In this document: one piece after another, positions 21,698-32,366 of the stretch
Layout: each line of letters starts with the position of its first letter
Numbering within the stretch: the first letter of the stretch is position 1
From: Karstenula rhodostoma CBS 690.94
Lineage: Eukaryota; Ascomycota; Dothideomycetes; Pleosporales; Didymosphaeriaceae
Direction of reading: 5' to 3'
DNA: 64,000 nucleotides
Assembly: GCA_010093485.1 (NCBI GenBank)
Contig: MU001511.1
Coordinates: 779,953 to 843,952, forward strand
The notes under the pieces: model-generated
The model's input: the letters and a program-made list of their open reading frames with translations, nothing else
Databases searched by the model: none
What the model was told of the DNA's origin: nothing
Made by a program: the position numbers and the translations under genes

Positions 21698-22590
21698 TTT
21701 GTGTAAACGCGCGGACATATTGTATCCCCACCGCGGCGAGCCGTGCAGTGTTTGTCGACCTTGTCGGATACAGTAATAAACAAGCGACTCCAACCGCCCA
21801 CATAGTCCTCAAAATAATGCGAAAAAGCCTTTAAGAGATTTATCACAAGGTGAATGCTTGATAGAACCATTCTAGGCCCCCTGATTGACGGGGCGGGAGC
21901 TTGAGTGTCTTTCGGAGATACGAAACGTCCCCAAAAGCACAGCGAAGCTAGTATCCCGAGCCCCCGACGCGGTAACGCCGACAGGCATCAGGGATAACGT
22001 TAGCGAGGCAGGACCAGCGTTGACCTCACGCTAGTACGTGCCTCGGGATCCACCTGCAGCGGGACGTTATGTCTCGCTAATGTAGGGACCATGCTGTTAA
22101 GTCAACAACATGGTTCAGGAGACTAGCGTATCAAGATGCAAAACCTTCGAGTCGTTCTTTTCCGAGGAATTTGCCCCTTGCGAGCGGGGCGGGGTTGTCT
22201 CTGAATAATATGATTGACTGCATGGTCTTTGCTCTCTGTTGCCTGCAACCGAAATCGCATGGCTTCTTCGTGCATAAACTTTTTCGCCAATCTCTCCACA
22301 ACGTTGGCACGTTGGCGACTTCTTGACCCCGGCCCCTTTTTTAGTCCTGATTCAGTTCTTGTACTTTCTTCTCCGAGATCTTCCAACATCGCCTGGAAGA
22401 TTGAGTGGAAGGTTGAGTGCTGATATTTCACTCGCTCTTGTCCCTACTTTGGATGACCTTCGTCCTGGGCATCGACCTATCGGTACGAGTTGTCATTCTA
22501 TCCTTTTATCGCCGCGTACTTACACCGAAGCGGGAGACATCGTGGCAGAAGCACGTCAAGTCGCTCGCGTGACAGGTCTACAAATCGCCG
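21698..22590. other. Intergenic region, no recognisable gene
   Basis: Overlapping short minus-strand frames have no motif. The last ~200 nt probably form the promoter and leader of the F-box gene. A frame at 22323-22814 on the plus strand overlaps the F-box start in another phase and is a shadow. Confidence 0.45.
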
Positions 22591-24387
22591 ATGGAAGAGT
22601 GCAAGAATCAGCTGTTAGCTGGTATTGCAACCAGCATGGGGACCGACGCTCAAGAGACCCTGAGTCCTGCCGAACAAGCGGAGATCGAAAACATTATGAA
22701 CGACACGATTCCCGGCATCCGAGGACGTTATCGTCATGGAGCTCGTCCGCCACAGAAAAGACTCCAACAGTCACCTGTCTTGGGTCGTCCGCGCGTCCAG
22801 TCCAATCCCAATGACGCACCGATGCTGAAGCTTCCCGTGGAGATCCTTTTGGACATGGTTCAGTACCTGTCTCGCACTGACGTTGCAAACTTCCGCCTTG
22901 TCTGCAATGGTTTTGCGAACGCTGCAACGGAAAGGCTGTTCAAGACGCTCCCCTTTGATGCATCCAAATCGAGCATGAACAGGGTTTCCCACGTATCCAA
23001 CAGCCAGACACTGTCTCGATACGTCCGGACCCTGGTGTGGGACGCGAACGTCTCGATTACCCAGTGCGTTGGGCTCGACTGGCACTGTCACGAAGACAAT
23101 CTGCCCTTCAGAGATGTGATTCGAGCCTACCGCAAGTACTATGGTTTGGGAAGGGCTCCCCCTTTTACCCTCCGTCAGTTGAAGGAGATCAAGGAAGCCT
23201 CCAGAGAGTTCTGGGTGAACCAATCCAATCGCTACACGGTGGGTGAAAGAACATTAGGGAACCACTTGCTGCCCCCTCGTACTTTGGTCACGCAACTGGG
23301 CGAGTTTCCCCGTCTCGATAAGATCCACCTCGTCCAGGGCGACTATTCCATGCTCGGCGACAAGGTGGTGTTCGACGAACCTAAATACAAGTACTACTCT
23401 CGCTCCGGTATGGAGAGGTTCGTCGCACTGGAAAAGTCCGGGGGCCCGGGAGCCAGGGCTTTTGCCGATCTCATGGAGGCTTTGACCGCCGAAAGCTTTC
23501 CTGGTGCTTCGTTGAAGATCCGCGTGCACTCGTTGGACTATTCGGTCTTCATGGACGAACCGTTCCTGCGGACGCCACACATACCGTGGAAGTCAGGCCG
23601 CGCCGTTCCGTGCATCAGTAGCCTACACCTGACCATCCACAGCGACCACCAGCTTTCGATTCCGGAGGAGAGCTCCATGTTCAACTATGCCGCCCGTTTG
23701 GCGCGCATGCTTACCAAGTTTCCAAACCTGGAGACCTTGTCCCTGGAGTTCGAGAAGCTCGACGTTCTTCCAAGCTTTTCCGGCGCGTTTGTCAACCGCA
23801 TTGTTCCGAACACAGTATCGAACACGTTTCACATGCTGAGGAAGCTGAAGCTGAAGAACATGGACGCCACCGAAGACGTCATTATGCGGCTGGTCAAGAA
23901 TCATGCACTAACTCTGCGGTGTTTGCGACTCCACAACATCTGCCTGCGCGTCGGCCCAACGCGAACGCGAACGCGAACGAACAAGAACTGTCTTGTGCGA
24001 CTCTTCAATGACTTGCAGGCCGTCATGCCTCGGCTGCACCTCAACGACATCCGGCTGTCGGGAAGGTGGGTAGATGAGAGCCACATCAGAGGCTGCACCA
24101 TCCGTCGCGTGTGGGACTTCGATGCGGGCCTGGGCGAGCAGGTTGTCAATTTCCTTTTCCATGGAGGCACAAATCCTTTGGACCCCTCCAAATTGCCTGA
24201 AGGTCGCGTGTTTGCGGAAGAAAGGTTTGCGTCACCGGTGAGTATTTCTTGGAACAGTGCGCAAGACGTTACGCTGTACTTTCTGGGGGAATGGAACAAC
24301 CCATCTCAAGAGGGGTTGGTAACTGAGCGCACATCGCTCGGATCGGACGGCTGGACTTTGTACCCAGAACATGAGCTTGACCATTAG
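22591..24387 (+). CDS. F-box protein
   Basis: Intronless frame of 598 residues starting MEECKNQLLAGIATSM. The F-box lies at about 79-118: LKLPVEILLDMVQYLSRTDVANFRLVCNGFANAATERLF. It is followed by a long region of unclear repeats with Leu-rich stretches (LARMLTKFPNLETLSLEF, LRKLKLKNMD, LRCLRLHNI) that suggest degenerate leucine-rich repeats near 360-460. A tandem RTRTRTN stretch comes from CGAACG repeats near 23960. Family knowledge: fungal F-box proteins recruit substrates to SCF ubiquitin ligases through Skp1; the substrate is unknown. Expansion of such single-exon F-box genes is common in Pezizomycotina. Confidence 0.82.
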   Translation: MEECKNQLLAGIATSMGTDAQETLSPAEQAEIENIMNDTIPGIRGRYRHGARPPQKRLQQSPVLGRPRVQSNPNDAPMLKLPVEILLDMVQYLSRTDVANFRLVCNGFANAATERLFKTLPFDASKSSMNRVSHVSNSQTLSRYVRTLVWDANVSITQCVGLDWHCHEDNLPFRDVIRAYRKYYGLGRAPPFTLRQLKEIKEASREFWVNQSNRYTVGERTLGNHLLPPRTLVTQLGEFPRLDKIHLVQGDYSMLGDKVVFDEPKYKYYSRSGMERFVALEKSGGPGARAFADLMEALTAESFPGASLKIRVHSLDYSVFMDEPFLRTPHIPWKSGRAVPCISSLHLTIHSDHQLSIPEESSMFNYAARLARMLTKFPNLETLSLEFEKLDVLPSFSGAFVNRIVPNTVSNTFHMLRKLKLKNMDATEDVIMRLVKNHALTLRCLRLHNICLRVGPTRTRTRTNKNCLVRLFNDLQAVMPRLHLNDIRLSGRWVDESHIRGCTIRRVWDFDAGLGEQVVNFLFHGGTNPLDPSKLPEGRVFAEERFASPVSISWNSAQDVTLYFLGEWNNPSQEGLVTERTSLGSDGWTLYPEHELDH

Positions 24388-24939
24388 CCATACGATAGTG
24401 ACCCGCTTTTGTGAGGTCGTCTGTTCTGCGCGATTTCCTTGCCTTTTGGATTTTCTTCACCCGTAATCAATATACTTTTCGTTCAGTGTATCAAGATATG
24501 GGGCACCCGTATGCAGTGATGAGACTGAAAGCTGACTGTCTCCGAGTACAACGTGTTATCGATTCCTTGTGCTGCGGCACAGCGCGAGCGGCATCTGCTC
24601 GGACATGCAGTTAGCTGTCCCACCTAACGCACCAACCGCAGGTTACGCCTTCTCATCAGATAGGGTCTCGTCGGAAAATGTATGAGCGATGTCCGTACAA
24701 GCGCTCTCGTTTTCTATGAACTATCCATTTGTTTTGACGGTTTTACGCGATCTGCTGCCCCGGAGGTTGCCGACGTGAAAAACGCAACCCGCCCTGATTC
24801 AACCCTATATCGAAATGGCGACATGATCTGTAGGACAATCGGGAAACTCCATACATGGCCGTTGAAAATACAACCGTGGATACGTGAAAGCAGCCGTACG
24901 AAAATTAGAAAGTGCGCTCGACGATGCCCCACACCTCGC
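24388..24939. other. Convergent intergenic region
   Basis: Lies between the 3' ends of the F-box gene and 2EXR-like copy B. A frame at 24682-25059 plus overlaps the latter antisense and is a shadow. Probably 3' UTRs. Confidence 0.5.
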
Positions 24940-26487
24940 TTAATCAAGAGGGGCGTGATATTCCTCCCGAACTTTCTCCCACACCTCAGCCTGCCGTTCG
25001 AATTCTGCAAAGTTGGTTACTTTGTGCCATCCGTAAGAATACGTCAAAGTGTTCTCTAGATCATATGTAGCTTGATCCAAGTCCCACGAGGTTCCAGAGT
25101 TGTTCTCAAAGAGCACCAGTGTGTTGCCCTCCAGGACCTTTCTGATAATTTGAGGAAAGTCTTCTGCTATGTGCTGTCGAATTAGCATATGTTTTTGTTG
25201 CTGCGGAGTCGATTGATGAAGCTGTTCTGCAGCCGCCTGTACCTCGGCTGCTTTTTTGATGTTATCCCATATAATATGTTCCGCCTCTGGTGTTTTCCCC
25301 CGAAGTCTCAAGGTAAATTGACCAGTCGGCATGCCCATGGAAGGCAAAAGTAATGCCTCACGTAAGAACTGAGTCGTCTTCTTAAGGAATCCGGTTGAAA
25401 GGATCGAACGGCTGGATTCATGAAAAACTGGCCAGAAAAGAACATTCCAGACATCGATCTCAAATTCCACTTGGAGCTGTGGATTCTCTATCCAGAATGG
25501 AATGAGACCATGAGGGTGAGACGGATGATTGGTACTGCATTGATGGTTCTCTATGATCGAAACCTGTCGAATGCATGTGCGATGTTCCTCCGAAAGTCGT
25601 TCAAGAAATCGAACCGCCACAGCCGTAGCTGAGAAGTACCATCTTTGCTCACGACCAGGATAGAGGTCATCTAGATCCGAGTCTGAACCAGAATCCGAAT
25701 CTGAGTAGATCTCCGGAAGGAAGTTCTCGAGCATTTCAAGTTCGTTTATGTCCGGAATCCACCAAGGTTGTAGAGGTCGTTCGAGAATCTTTTGTTCTGT
25801 ATTTGGCGCATAGAATGGGACATGTTTCGAGTCATCGTATCGGGATTCGTAGCCATCTTCTTGATAATAGAAGAGCTGATATGGCGGTATCTCACCGTTT
25901 CGAGACGTCGAGTCGTACTCTTTCGCTGTTAATGCATAGAATCTTGCATCCTTAGAAATAAGCTTCAACAGATCGTATAACGGCATTATTGTACCGATAC
26001 TTCTTTCCCTCCCCGAGCCATTATGGACTAGGCCATGAGTTCTCAATTGGTGCAGTCTGTCGTCATCGCTCATCTGCTGGAGCATGCGAACATCGTTATT
26101 GTACGGGTGCAGGGTGAATAGAACGTCCAAGTGATCGGAAGTGACGCAGCTAGAGGCCCAAGATAACATGGCTGTAAGTGCGAAATAATATCGGTTCATC
26201 AGGTAGTAAAAACGTCTCGTATTCGATGAAGCTTGTCTGGTGGACGATCGATCTAGTTGGGATGTGAACATGATACGGTTGACCTTGAACGCCATTCCAC
26301 GCATTTCCGAATAGATTTGCTTGCATGTATAGCTCAATGAGAGATCGATGGGTGTATCTTCGAAGGTGCGCAACTGCCCAGATGTGGCGTTGAGCGCATA
26401 ACCGTTGGTTTCCTGTAGCACATAGCGATAAACCTGGTCCCGCAACTCACGGGGTAGAGTGAGAAGCGGAGAAGTTGATTGTCGCAT
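24940..26487 (-). CDS. Large 2EXR-like protein, copy B
   Basis: Intronless frame of 515 residues, ATG at 26487 (MRQSTSPLLTLPRELRDQVYRYVL). It is a clear paralogue of copy A at 15608-17089: the same LPRELRD opening, LSLSYTCKQI, ML-WA-CVT-HLD, LTAKEYD-RNG-PP, HPHGLIPFWIENPQLQVE, MPTGQFTL and WDLDQA blocks in the same order. Sequence outside these blocks has diverged greatly, so the duplication is old. An insert SDSDSGSDSDLDD near residue 260 makes it longer. It lies in opposite orientation to copy A, 8 kb away, with redox relics and the F-box gene between. Function unknown. Confidence 0.8.
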   Translation of the reverse strand: MRQSTSPLLTLPRELRDQVYRYVLQETNGYALNATSGQLRTFEDTPIDLSLSYTCKQIYSEMRGMAFKVNRIMFTSQLDRSSTRQASSNTRRFYYLMNRYYFALTAMLSWASSCVTSDHLDVLFTLHPYNNDVRMLQQMSDDDRLHQLRTHGLVHNGSGRERSIGTIMPLYDLLKLISKDARFYALTAKEYDSTSRNGEIPPYQLFYYQEDGYESRYDDSKHVPFYAPNTEQKILERPLQPWWIPDINELEMLENFLPEIYSDSDSGSDSDLDDLYPGREQRWYFSATAVAVRFLERLSEEHRTCIRQVSIIENHQCSTNHPSHPHGLIPFWIENPQLQVEFEIDVWNVLFWPVFHESSRSILSTGFLKKTTQFLREALLLPSMGMPTGQFTLRLRGKTPEAEHIIWDNIKKAAEVQAAAEQLHQSTPQQQKHMLIRQHIAEDFPQIIRKVLEGNTLVLFENNSGTSWDLDQATYDLENTLTYSYGWHKVTNFAEFERQAEVWEKVREEYHAPLD

Positions 26488-27533
26488 TGCGGAATGGTGG
26501 TTGAGGTGAGAAGAGGTTTACAGAGCAGCAGTATCGATGCGTATGCGAGGGCTAGATATTGATGAGCCATACGTGCGCGCTAAAACTGCGACACCATGGA
26601 CGAGAACCCCGCCATTAACAAAAGGCCCACCATCGTTGGACAAAGTCGCGGCGACGGCTTCACACCATACGGCACAGTCCTTCCGGGAGCTTGCAAGTGC
26701 AGGCAGCAGTGGCAGAAAATGCAGTGAGCTGACGCAGTCGCTGTTGAGGTGTTAGAGTCATGGGACGCGCGCGCGAGGATTGGCTGCTGGCGTTGAGTCA
26801 TCACAGTCACGGATTTGCACGAGGAGAAAAATTGATGTAAAGCTGCCATTGCAACTACCTAGTGATAAGGAAAGATCTGGAGGTACTATATAGTTCTGTC
26901 AAACGGCTCTGAAGGATGGTGCTGTTCACGATGAGAGAGAAAGAAGGGCCTGTCTCTGTGTTAGCAGATCGTGCACCAACAAGTCATCGAAGCGGGGACG
27001 TACGCCTGCAGCGCTGGGCTTGATTGACCGAGCTTTCAACGTGTTAGCCAATGATGCAATCAAAACAGTCGCGAGCGAGCTCACCATCGACCTGCCCACG
27101 CGCGTCACGTGACATGGCGACGCCACGACGCCACGACGCCACGACGCCACACGACGCTAGTAGGGCAGTGCGCTCCTCGTTCGCCAATGCCCAACGCGCT
27201 GAAACACAATCGTCAGTAATGTACAAGCCAGACACGACGCGGGGAGCTTGCGCTTACTAATTGCGGAGAAGTCGCGAAACGTTGAGGACGTCGCAAAACG
27301 TTGACGACGTCGCGATTTGAAAAAGAACACAAAAGAGAGGTTGCCCGCCAGCAGCAAGTGACTCATGGCACCTGAGCAGCTGAATTAGCACGTGAAATGA
27401 ACTAAAACGATGATGGGTGACTTACCATATATGAAGGCCAGCTCTCGCAGGAAGAGACCTGCACCACATCCTTCAAAGCGTCAGTTTGTGAACGCAGAGT
27501 AACCTGGTCGAAGGCCGTACCCACTCCATCAAA
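26488..27533. other. Intergenic region with minisatellites and scattered splice-like signals
   Basis: The minus strand shows intron-like strings (GTGAGC...GGCTAAC...AAAG near 27090-27030 and GTACGT...GCTAAC...GACAG near 27005-26945), but the intervening exons are too short and motif-poor to assemble. A direct repeat of GTCGCRAAACGTTGANGACG units lies near 27270-27315. No gene is claimed. Confidence 0.35.
27113..27157 (+). repeat. Short tandem repeat, ~9-bp units containing ACGCCACG
   Basis: About four tandem copies of a GCCACGAC-type unit, directly after a CACGTGAC box. Confidence 0.75.
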
Positions 27534-28208
27534 ATGGCCAACAACAGCGAGCGACCGATCCTCGGCGATGAATACAACCTGGCGTACGCCAGCGGCTTGA
27601 CAATGTTAGTTTAGCATACATGGAGACAACGACTAGTTACCGAGTCCATCAGCGACCTGGACATGTCCGACCACGCACGTCGCAAGATCCGACGTATCAT
27701 CCGGCAAGTCGACCTCCATCAGCACGACGATCAACCTGGCGTACGAACGCTGCCTGTGTGGGGTAATCAGTACATGATTGGAACTGTACTGGGCATTCGG
27801 TACTGACGAGTCATGGCCGTGGACTGCGCGATCATGGAGTCTATCGGTGAGTTTCTCATGCGCGCGCGCGCGCGGCGTCGCTGACGCGACGTCACTGACC
27901 CAGGCTGTACTACAACATAAGCAAAATCCGATCGTTCCAGGCCGCCATCTGTAATCTTACCAGGGACGACACCATGGCAGTCGGCCAAGAACAAGGACTT
28001 CGTGCACAAGCAGCGAGAGATGATCATGATGGTTCTTGAGGGCCGAGAGGAGCCGGACTTCATGGCAAAGGTGATCGCGATCCTGCAGAATGTATGAGTA
28101 CCCAAGCATGCGCGTGATAGTGCTAGGGCGACGAACGAGTCGGAGCAACCCGCGTGGTTGACGAATGCGGAGCGGGCGATGGCTGCCCTGCGGCGGCGGG
28201 CGAAGTGA
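27534..28208 (+). CDS. Possible small multi-exon gene, not resolved
   Basis: Pieces look coding but cannot be joined with confidence. An ATG at 27534 opens MANNSERPILGDEYNLAYASGLT; another piece reads SISDLDMSDHARRKIRRIIRQVDLHQHDD; a strong plus-strand intron runs 27847-27903 (GTGAGT...CACTGACCCAG) and contains an alternating CG run; then comes LYYNISKIRSFQAAICNLT; and near 27980-28094 KNKDFVHKQREMIMMVLEGREEPDFMAKVIAILQNV. Frames change between pieces without clear splice sites, so it may be a decayed gene. No family is recognised. Confidence 0.25.
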
Positions 28209-28782
28209 GAAGCTTCATCTCAATTAGCAGAAGTTCATCGCAACTGAGACAATGGACGTTGGCCGTACCGGCGGGCGACGTCAACGGCGACGATGGGCGG
28301 GCGACGATGGGCGGGCAGCGTCAACGGTGACGGCGACGGCGACGGGGCTGGCATGCACATTAGCAAACGTAGATCGAGGACAAAAGGGTAGGTTGTGTGT
28401 ACACACCGACGTACCGAGCTGCGAGCTGCAGGCAAAAGTCAAGGACCTACAACCATCAGCAATGTGCCGAAGCCAGCGCAGTGACACACTCACGTTAGCG
28501 AGCGCGAGTGAGTAGGAGAGTTAGTATTCGAATGACTGTCTCCCTCACGTCAGCGCGGCACATGGCAAACAACCATGGTGCACTCACTAGTTAGTGTTGC
28601 GCCGATAATCAAAAAAGTACAAAAACGCGTGAAAAAAAGGTCCAAATCGCGTGAACGAAGGTCCAAAAGCAAGCAAACAAGTGTCAAAGAAGGATGAAAA
28701 GGTCTCTCTCTCACTGCGCAGAGTTAGCCGTGACCACGCGATAACCACTATGAACACCTACTCGTGAGTGTACTGTGTGGTC
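28209..28782. other. Probable 3' untranslated end and flank of the LINE
   Basis: Downstream, on the minus strand, of the ORF2 stop at 28783. It includes GC-rich imperfect repeats (GACGATGGGCGGGC units near 28288-28318) and a pair of CGCGTGAA...GGTCCAAA units near 28625-28670. No poly-A or simple 3' tail and no target-site duplication could be identified, so the exact end of the element is open. Confidence 0.35.
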
Positions 28783-31700
28783 CTATGGGCCTGGATCAGG
28801 ATCCAGGCCGGATAAAGTTCGAAGCATCCAATCAGGTTCAACAAGACCGATATTCTGGACTGCCCATTTGGCCACCACAGGGCCATAGTACTCGAGCCAG
28901 ACGCGGTAGTTGGAATTGCCAATCTGCCCTATGAGGTCGGCGCGAGCGGAGGCTAACCTGGGGCATTCCATGAGGACATGGTAGACTGTCTGCCTCCTGG
29001 GGGGATTGCTGCAGGGGCAATAGTCGTCGGTCGCCAGCTTCATTTTGTAGAGGAGGGTGCGAAATCGTACGGACTCGGTTCTCAGTCGGATCAGGGCAAT
29101 GCTATCGGACCGAGTGAGACCAACGTGCTGTTTCATGATGTTCGGATTCCATTCAGATTGCGCGGTCACCGGTGGGCGACGGAATTCCGTGTAGTAGTTG
29201 CGCTCCAACTCCCATTTCCATCGAGTCGTTTCGGCAGCGTCTGCGTTCACTTGAGAGCTCATCAATCTTGAGCGTAGTTGCTCCTGCGCGTGAATATCCA
29301 AGGGTCCTTTGTTGTTCTGTGCTTCGGCCAGCTTCTCCTCGAACGTGGCCTTGGTTCTATGAAGTAGCCGCTGATGGTCGCTGACACGCCGTTCGAACGT
29401 CTCAGCCTTGCGACTGGCACGACGAATGGTGCACTTCGAGAGTCGTAGAATGGCGTTCCTCGCGTCCACGATTGTTTTCCAGACGTTCTGGGTTTGCAAC
29501 TTAGCCACAGCTGAAGTGGAGCGTCTCCAGAGCTCGACATCCATAGAGTGTACACATGCCTCGCGCTCCATGAAAGCGACGTTTGTGGATCCGTACGCCC
29601 CCTCAATGAGACGAAGGAACCTACTCTGTGCCTTCCTCAAGTACTCTAGGTGCTTGTTGAGCAGCTTGCCTGGCCCTTCCGCGATGAACCACACGGCACA
29701 CGCGTACGCAACTGATGTCACAAATACTTGGTTAAAGAATTGCCGCGCCTGAATGAATGGCAAGCCCAATTCAGGACCCATGATCCGTCGCCCCATTCGC
29801 AAAAGAGGTAGGACCTTCTTGGTCTCAATGTGGTCTAGGTGAAGATCAAATTTCAGCTTGTGATCCCATATGAGTCCCAGAGCTTTCATGCCATCCTTGC
29901 TGTTGGCCTCTTTCTCGAAACCGGGAATAGTCGGCTTGCATTTGAGCTGACCAGTGTCGTTCGAGTGGCGGGAAAAGTTCATGACTTCCAGCTTCTCTGG
30001 ACCAAATGCCATTCCAAAGCTGTTGGCCCAGTCGTCACAAAGCTGAAAGTCGGCGGTGAGATGATCGCAATTCTCCTGGAAAAGGTCTCCAACACGTATG
30101 ATGTAAGTGTCATCAGCAAATGCCACAGCAAAGCGTTGGCTAGTCGGGTCTGATTGCGGCTTGCAGAGCTTCTCAAGGAGCAGCGAGGTGTACAAGAGGA
30201 ACAGAAGCGGCGATAGCGGACTTCCTTGAGGAACACCTCTGTCGATATAGTACTCCTCGGAGACGTAGTTAGGTGGTATCCTGATGGTAGTTCGTCTATA
30301 GGATAGGAAACAACGAATCATCTTGACCAGGCCTTCAGATACGCCCTTTTCGTGCAGAAGGTCGATCAGTTTCTGGTGATCCAAGCGATTGAAGGCACCA
30401 GACATGTCAAGGCTCAGCATGCTAGCAACCCTACCGGTAGCCCAGGCTGCCCGGATAACGGTCTCGATGTATGCAAGCGCGGAGGTGGTCGTTCGACCTT
30501 TGTAGGCCATTTGAGTTGGAGGCATCAAATTGAGCTTCTCAACGAATACGTCCAAGCGGTCTTTCATGATCGATTCGAATAGCTTTGCAATGGCAGAAAG
30601 AAGTGCTATCGGTCTCCATTTCTTCGGATTCCAGAAAGGCCCGACGGCCTTGCGTAGAATGATGGTAGTGGCGTCCTTGAAGATGTCCGGAAAGTAGCAG
30701 CGCCGCAGGCATGCATTGACTGGATTGACCAAATTCGTTAGCGCACTCTTGTACAGATTCGGGCTCGGGTGTGATGCGTAATTCGAGTCGCAAGAATACT
30801 GAAACAAGAAGAACGGCACTTACAAAACACTTCAAGGTGAGGAACAAGAACTTGGCAGATAGGTTCCTCTTTGAGAAACTGGTTTGGTATGCCCCCATCA
30901 ACGGTAGCCCGGATCGTTGGCATCTTCATCCACTTGCTTAGGAGCTCTCCTTCAGCCAATGGAGTACAAGAGAAAGTAGAGTTGTCTTCAAACGGGAGAT
31001 TCACGCGGCAGGATTCCTTCGACGTGGTAGGCAGAGCCCCCAACAAGGTCCTTGCCAGCAAGTCGCATTGCTGCTTTGGATTGGTTATTGGTGTTGAATC
31101 CTCTTCCTCCTTTAGAGGTGGCATGTGAGCGGTTTCCTTGGCCGTCTCTTTCCTCTTGCTTTGGCGATACAGCCTGGCGTAGCTGCTGGTGTTGCGGACC
31201 ACCCGCGCAATGTAGTTGTGCCACGCATTTTCCCGTTCAATCTTGTGTAGTTCAGAAGCAAGCAGCTCCGCTTCCGCGAGTTTCTTCTTTGCATCTTCGG
31301 TCGGCAAACGCTTCCACTCGCGCTGGCGTAGTGCGACCTGCTTGTGAGCGTGTTGGGTGCTAGCCGACATGGTTTTGATAACGCCTTGGGCCGACTCCAT
31401 TGCAGGTACAGCAGTGTCGTAGCTCTCGTACACCACTTTGTTGAACTCCACGGCCCACTTTTCCAGCTCGTCGTCAGTGACGGAGTCAGAACGAATGTCA
31501 GGGAGCACCGCTAGGCGTGGCACCAGAGCCTCAGCCGTCTCCTTTGCCTTCAAAGCATGCCAATCACGCCTGGTAAACAATTGACGGCTGGGGCCAATAT
31601 CGAGTATCAATTGGCACACGTGATGGTCGGATTGCTTGGTGCCCCAAGGAAGGTTGTTGAGGACCTTTCCGTCGTGGCGTGAGGATAGACCTGCAATCTC

Positions 31701-32366
31701 TTTAGTTTGCAGTGATCCAACCATGTACAGGACTGAAACACCAAGCTTACCTGGGCTTAGAACAGTCAGATCAAGCACACTTCCTGTATCCGTGTTGTTG
31801 ATAATCTTCTCATAGGTGAGTTGCCCTGGTTCCCTGGCCAGTACATAGCCCCGCTCGTTCATCTCCAAGTGCAACTCTTTCGCCAGTCTTGTCACTCTGG
31901 CTTCAACAAGCGTTTCTCCAGCCCACCAAGCATGGTGCAGATTGAAATCGCCCATCAAGACATGCTCACCCTCAGGATCGAGCACATCAGTGATTTGCTC
32001 GATGGACCAATCGCGCACAAAATCGGGCGGAATATAGAAGTTGTGAAAGTGAACGGTACCAAGCTCGGTGGTGAGCGTGATTGTGCTTCTGTGGTCTGAC
32101 ACATATGTTGGCTTCCACTTGTCGAGTTCGTGCCGAACATAGAACGCAACTCGGTGCGACTCTTCAAACTCGAAAGCTAATTTGTAGCCGTGGGAAGTAA
32201 CGGCGGGATGCCCCGGGCCTCCCCCCGTATTCGGGCACGCCTCTTGAACCGCTACGATATCGACTTGGCGCTGCTCAGCGAGCTGCAACAGCGTCCTCTG
32301 TACGTTCACCGTGGCACGCACGTTGTGGTGCCATACCTTTAGTCTGCGTGGGGTCGTGTCAATCAT
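28783..32366 (-). CDS. LINE ORF2: endonuclease-reverse transcriptase (one intron)
   Basis: Exons 32366-30824 and 30719-28783 give 1159 residues. Residues 1-~260 are an endonuclease/exonuclease/phosphatase fold: VWHHNVR, catalytic Glu in AVQEA (41-42), GDFNLHH (139-145) and SDHH (246-249). The RT spans about 515-800: WRPIALLSAIAKLFE, LDMSGAFNRLDH, RGVPQGSPLSPLLF (from ~675) and FADD (715-718). Near the C-terminus is a CxC...H-x4-C knuckle (CPCSN...YHVLMEC). Without splicing, the endonuclease frame ends at 30738 and an RT frame opens separately at 30819; the junction VFFNACLRRCYFPDIFKDA formed by splicing is the conserved LINE sequence. Start ATG 32366 overlaps the ORF1 stop, so translation probably depends on reinitiation after ORF1. 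Confidence 0.88.
30720..30823 (-). other. Spliceosomal-type intron inside LINE ORF2
   Basis: On the minus strand it starts GTAAGTGCC, carries a branch-like GCTAACG about 20 nt before the end and finishes AATCCAG. Length 104 nt (not a multiple of three). Removal joins GTG TTT T to TC AAT GCA and restores the endonuclease-RT frame exactly. Confidence 0.8.

Noticed and set aside
22323..22814. 163-codon frame overlapping the F-box start
   Set aside because: Shadow of the F-box gene in another phase.
30738..30823. Frameshift mutation between the LINE endonuclease and RT frames
   Set aside because: Exact donor, branch and acceptor signals and a restored conserved junction make an intron the simpler explanation.
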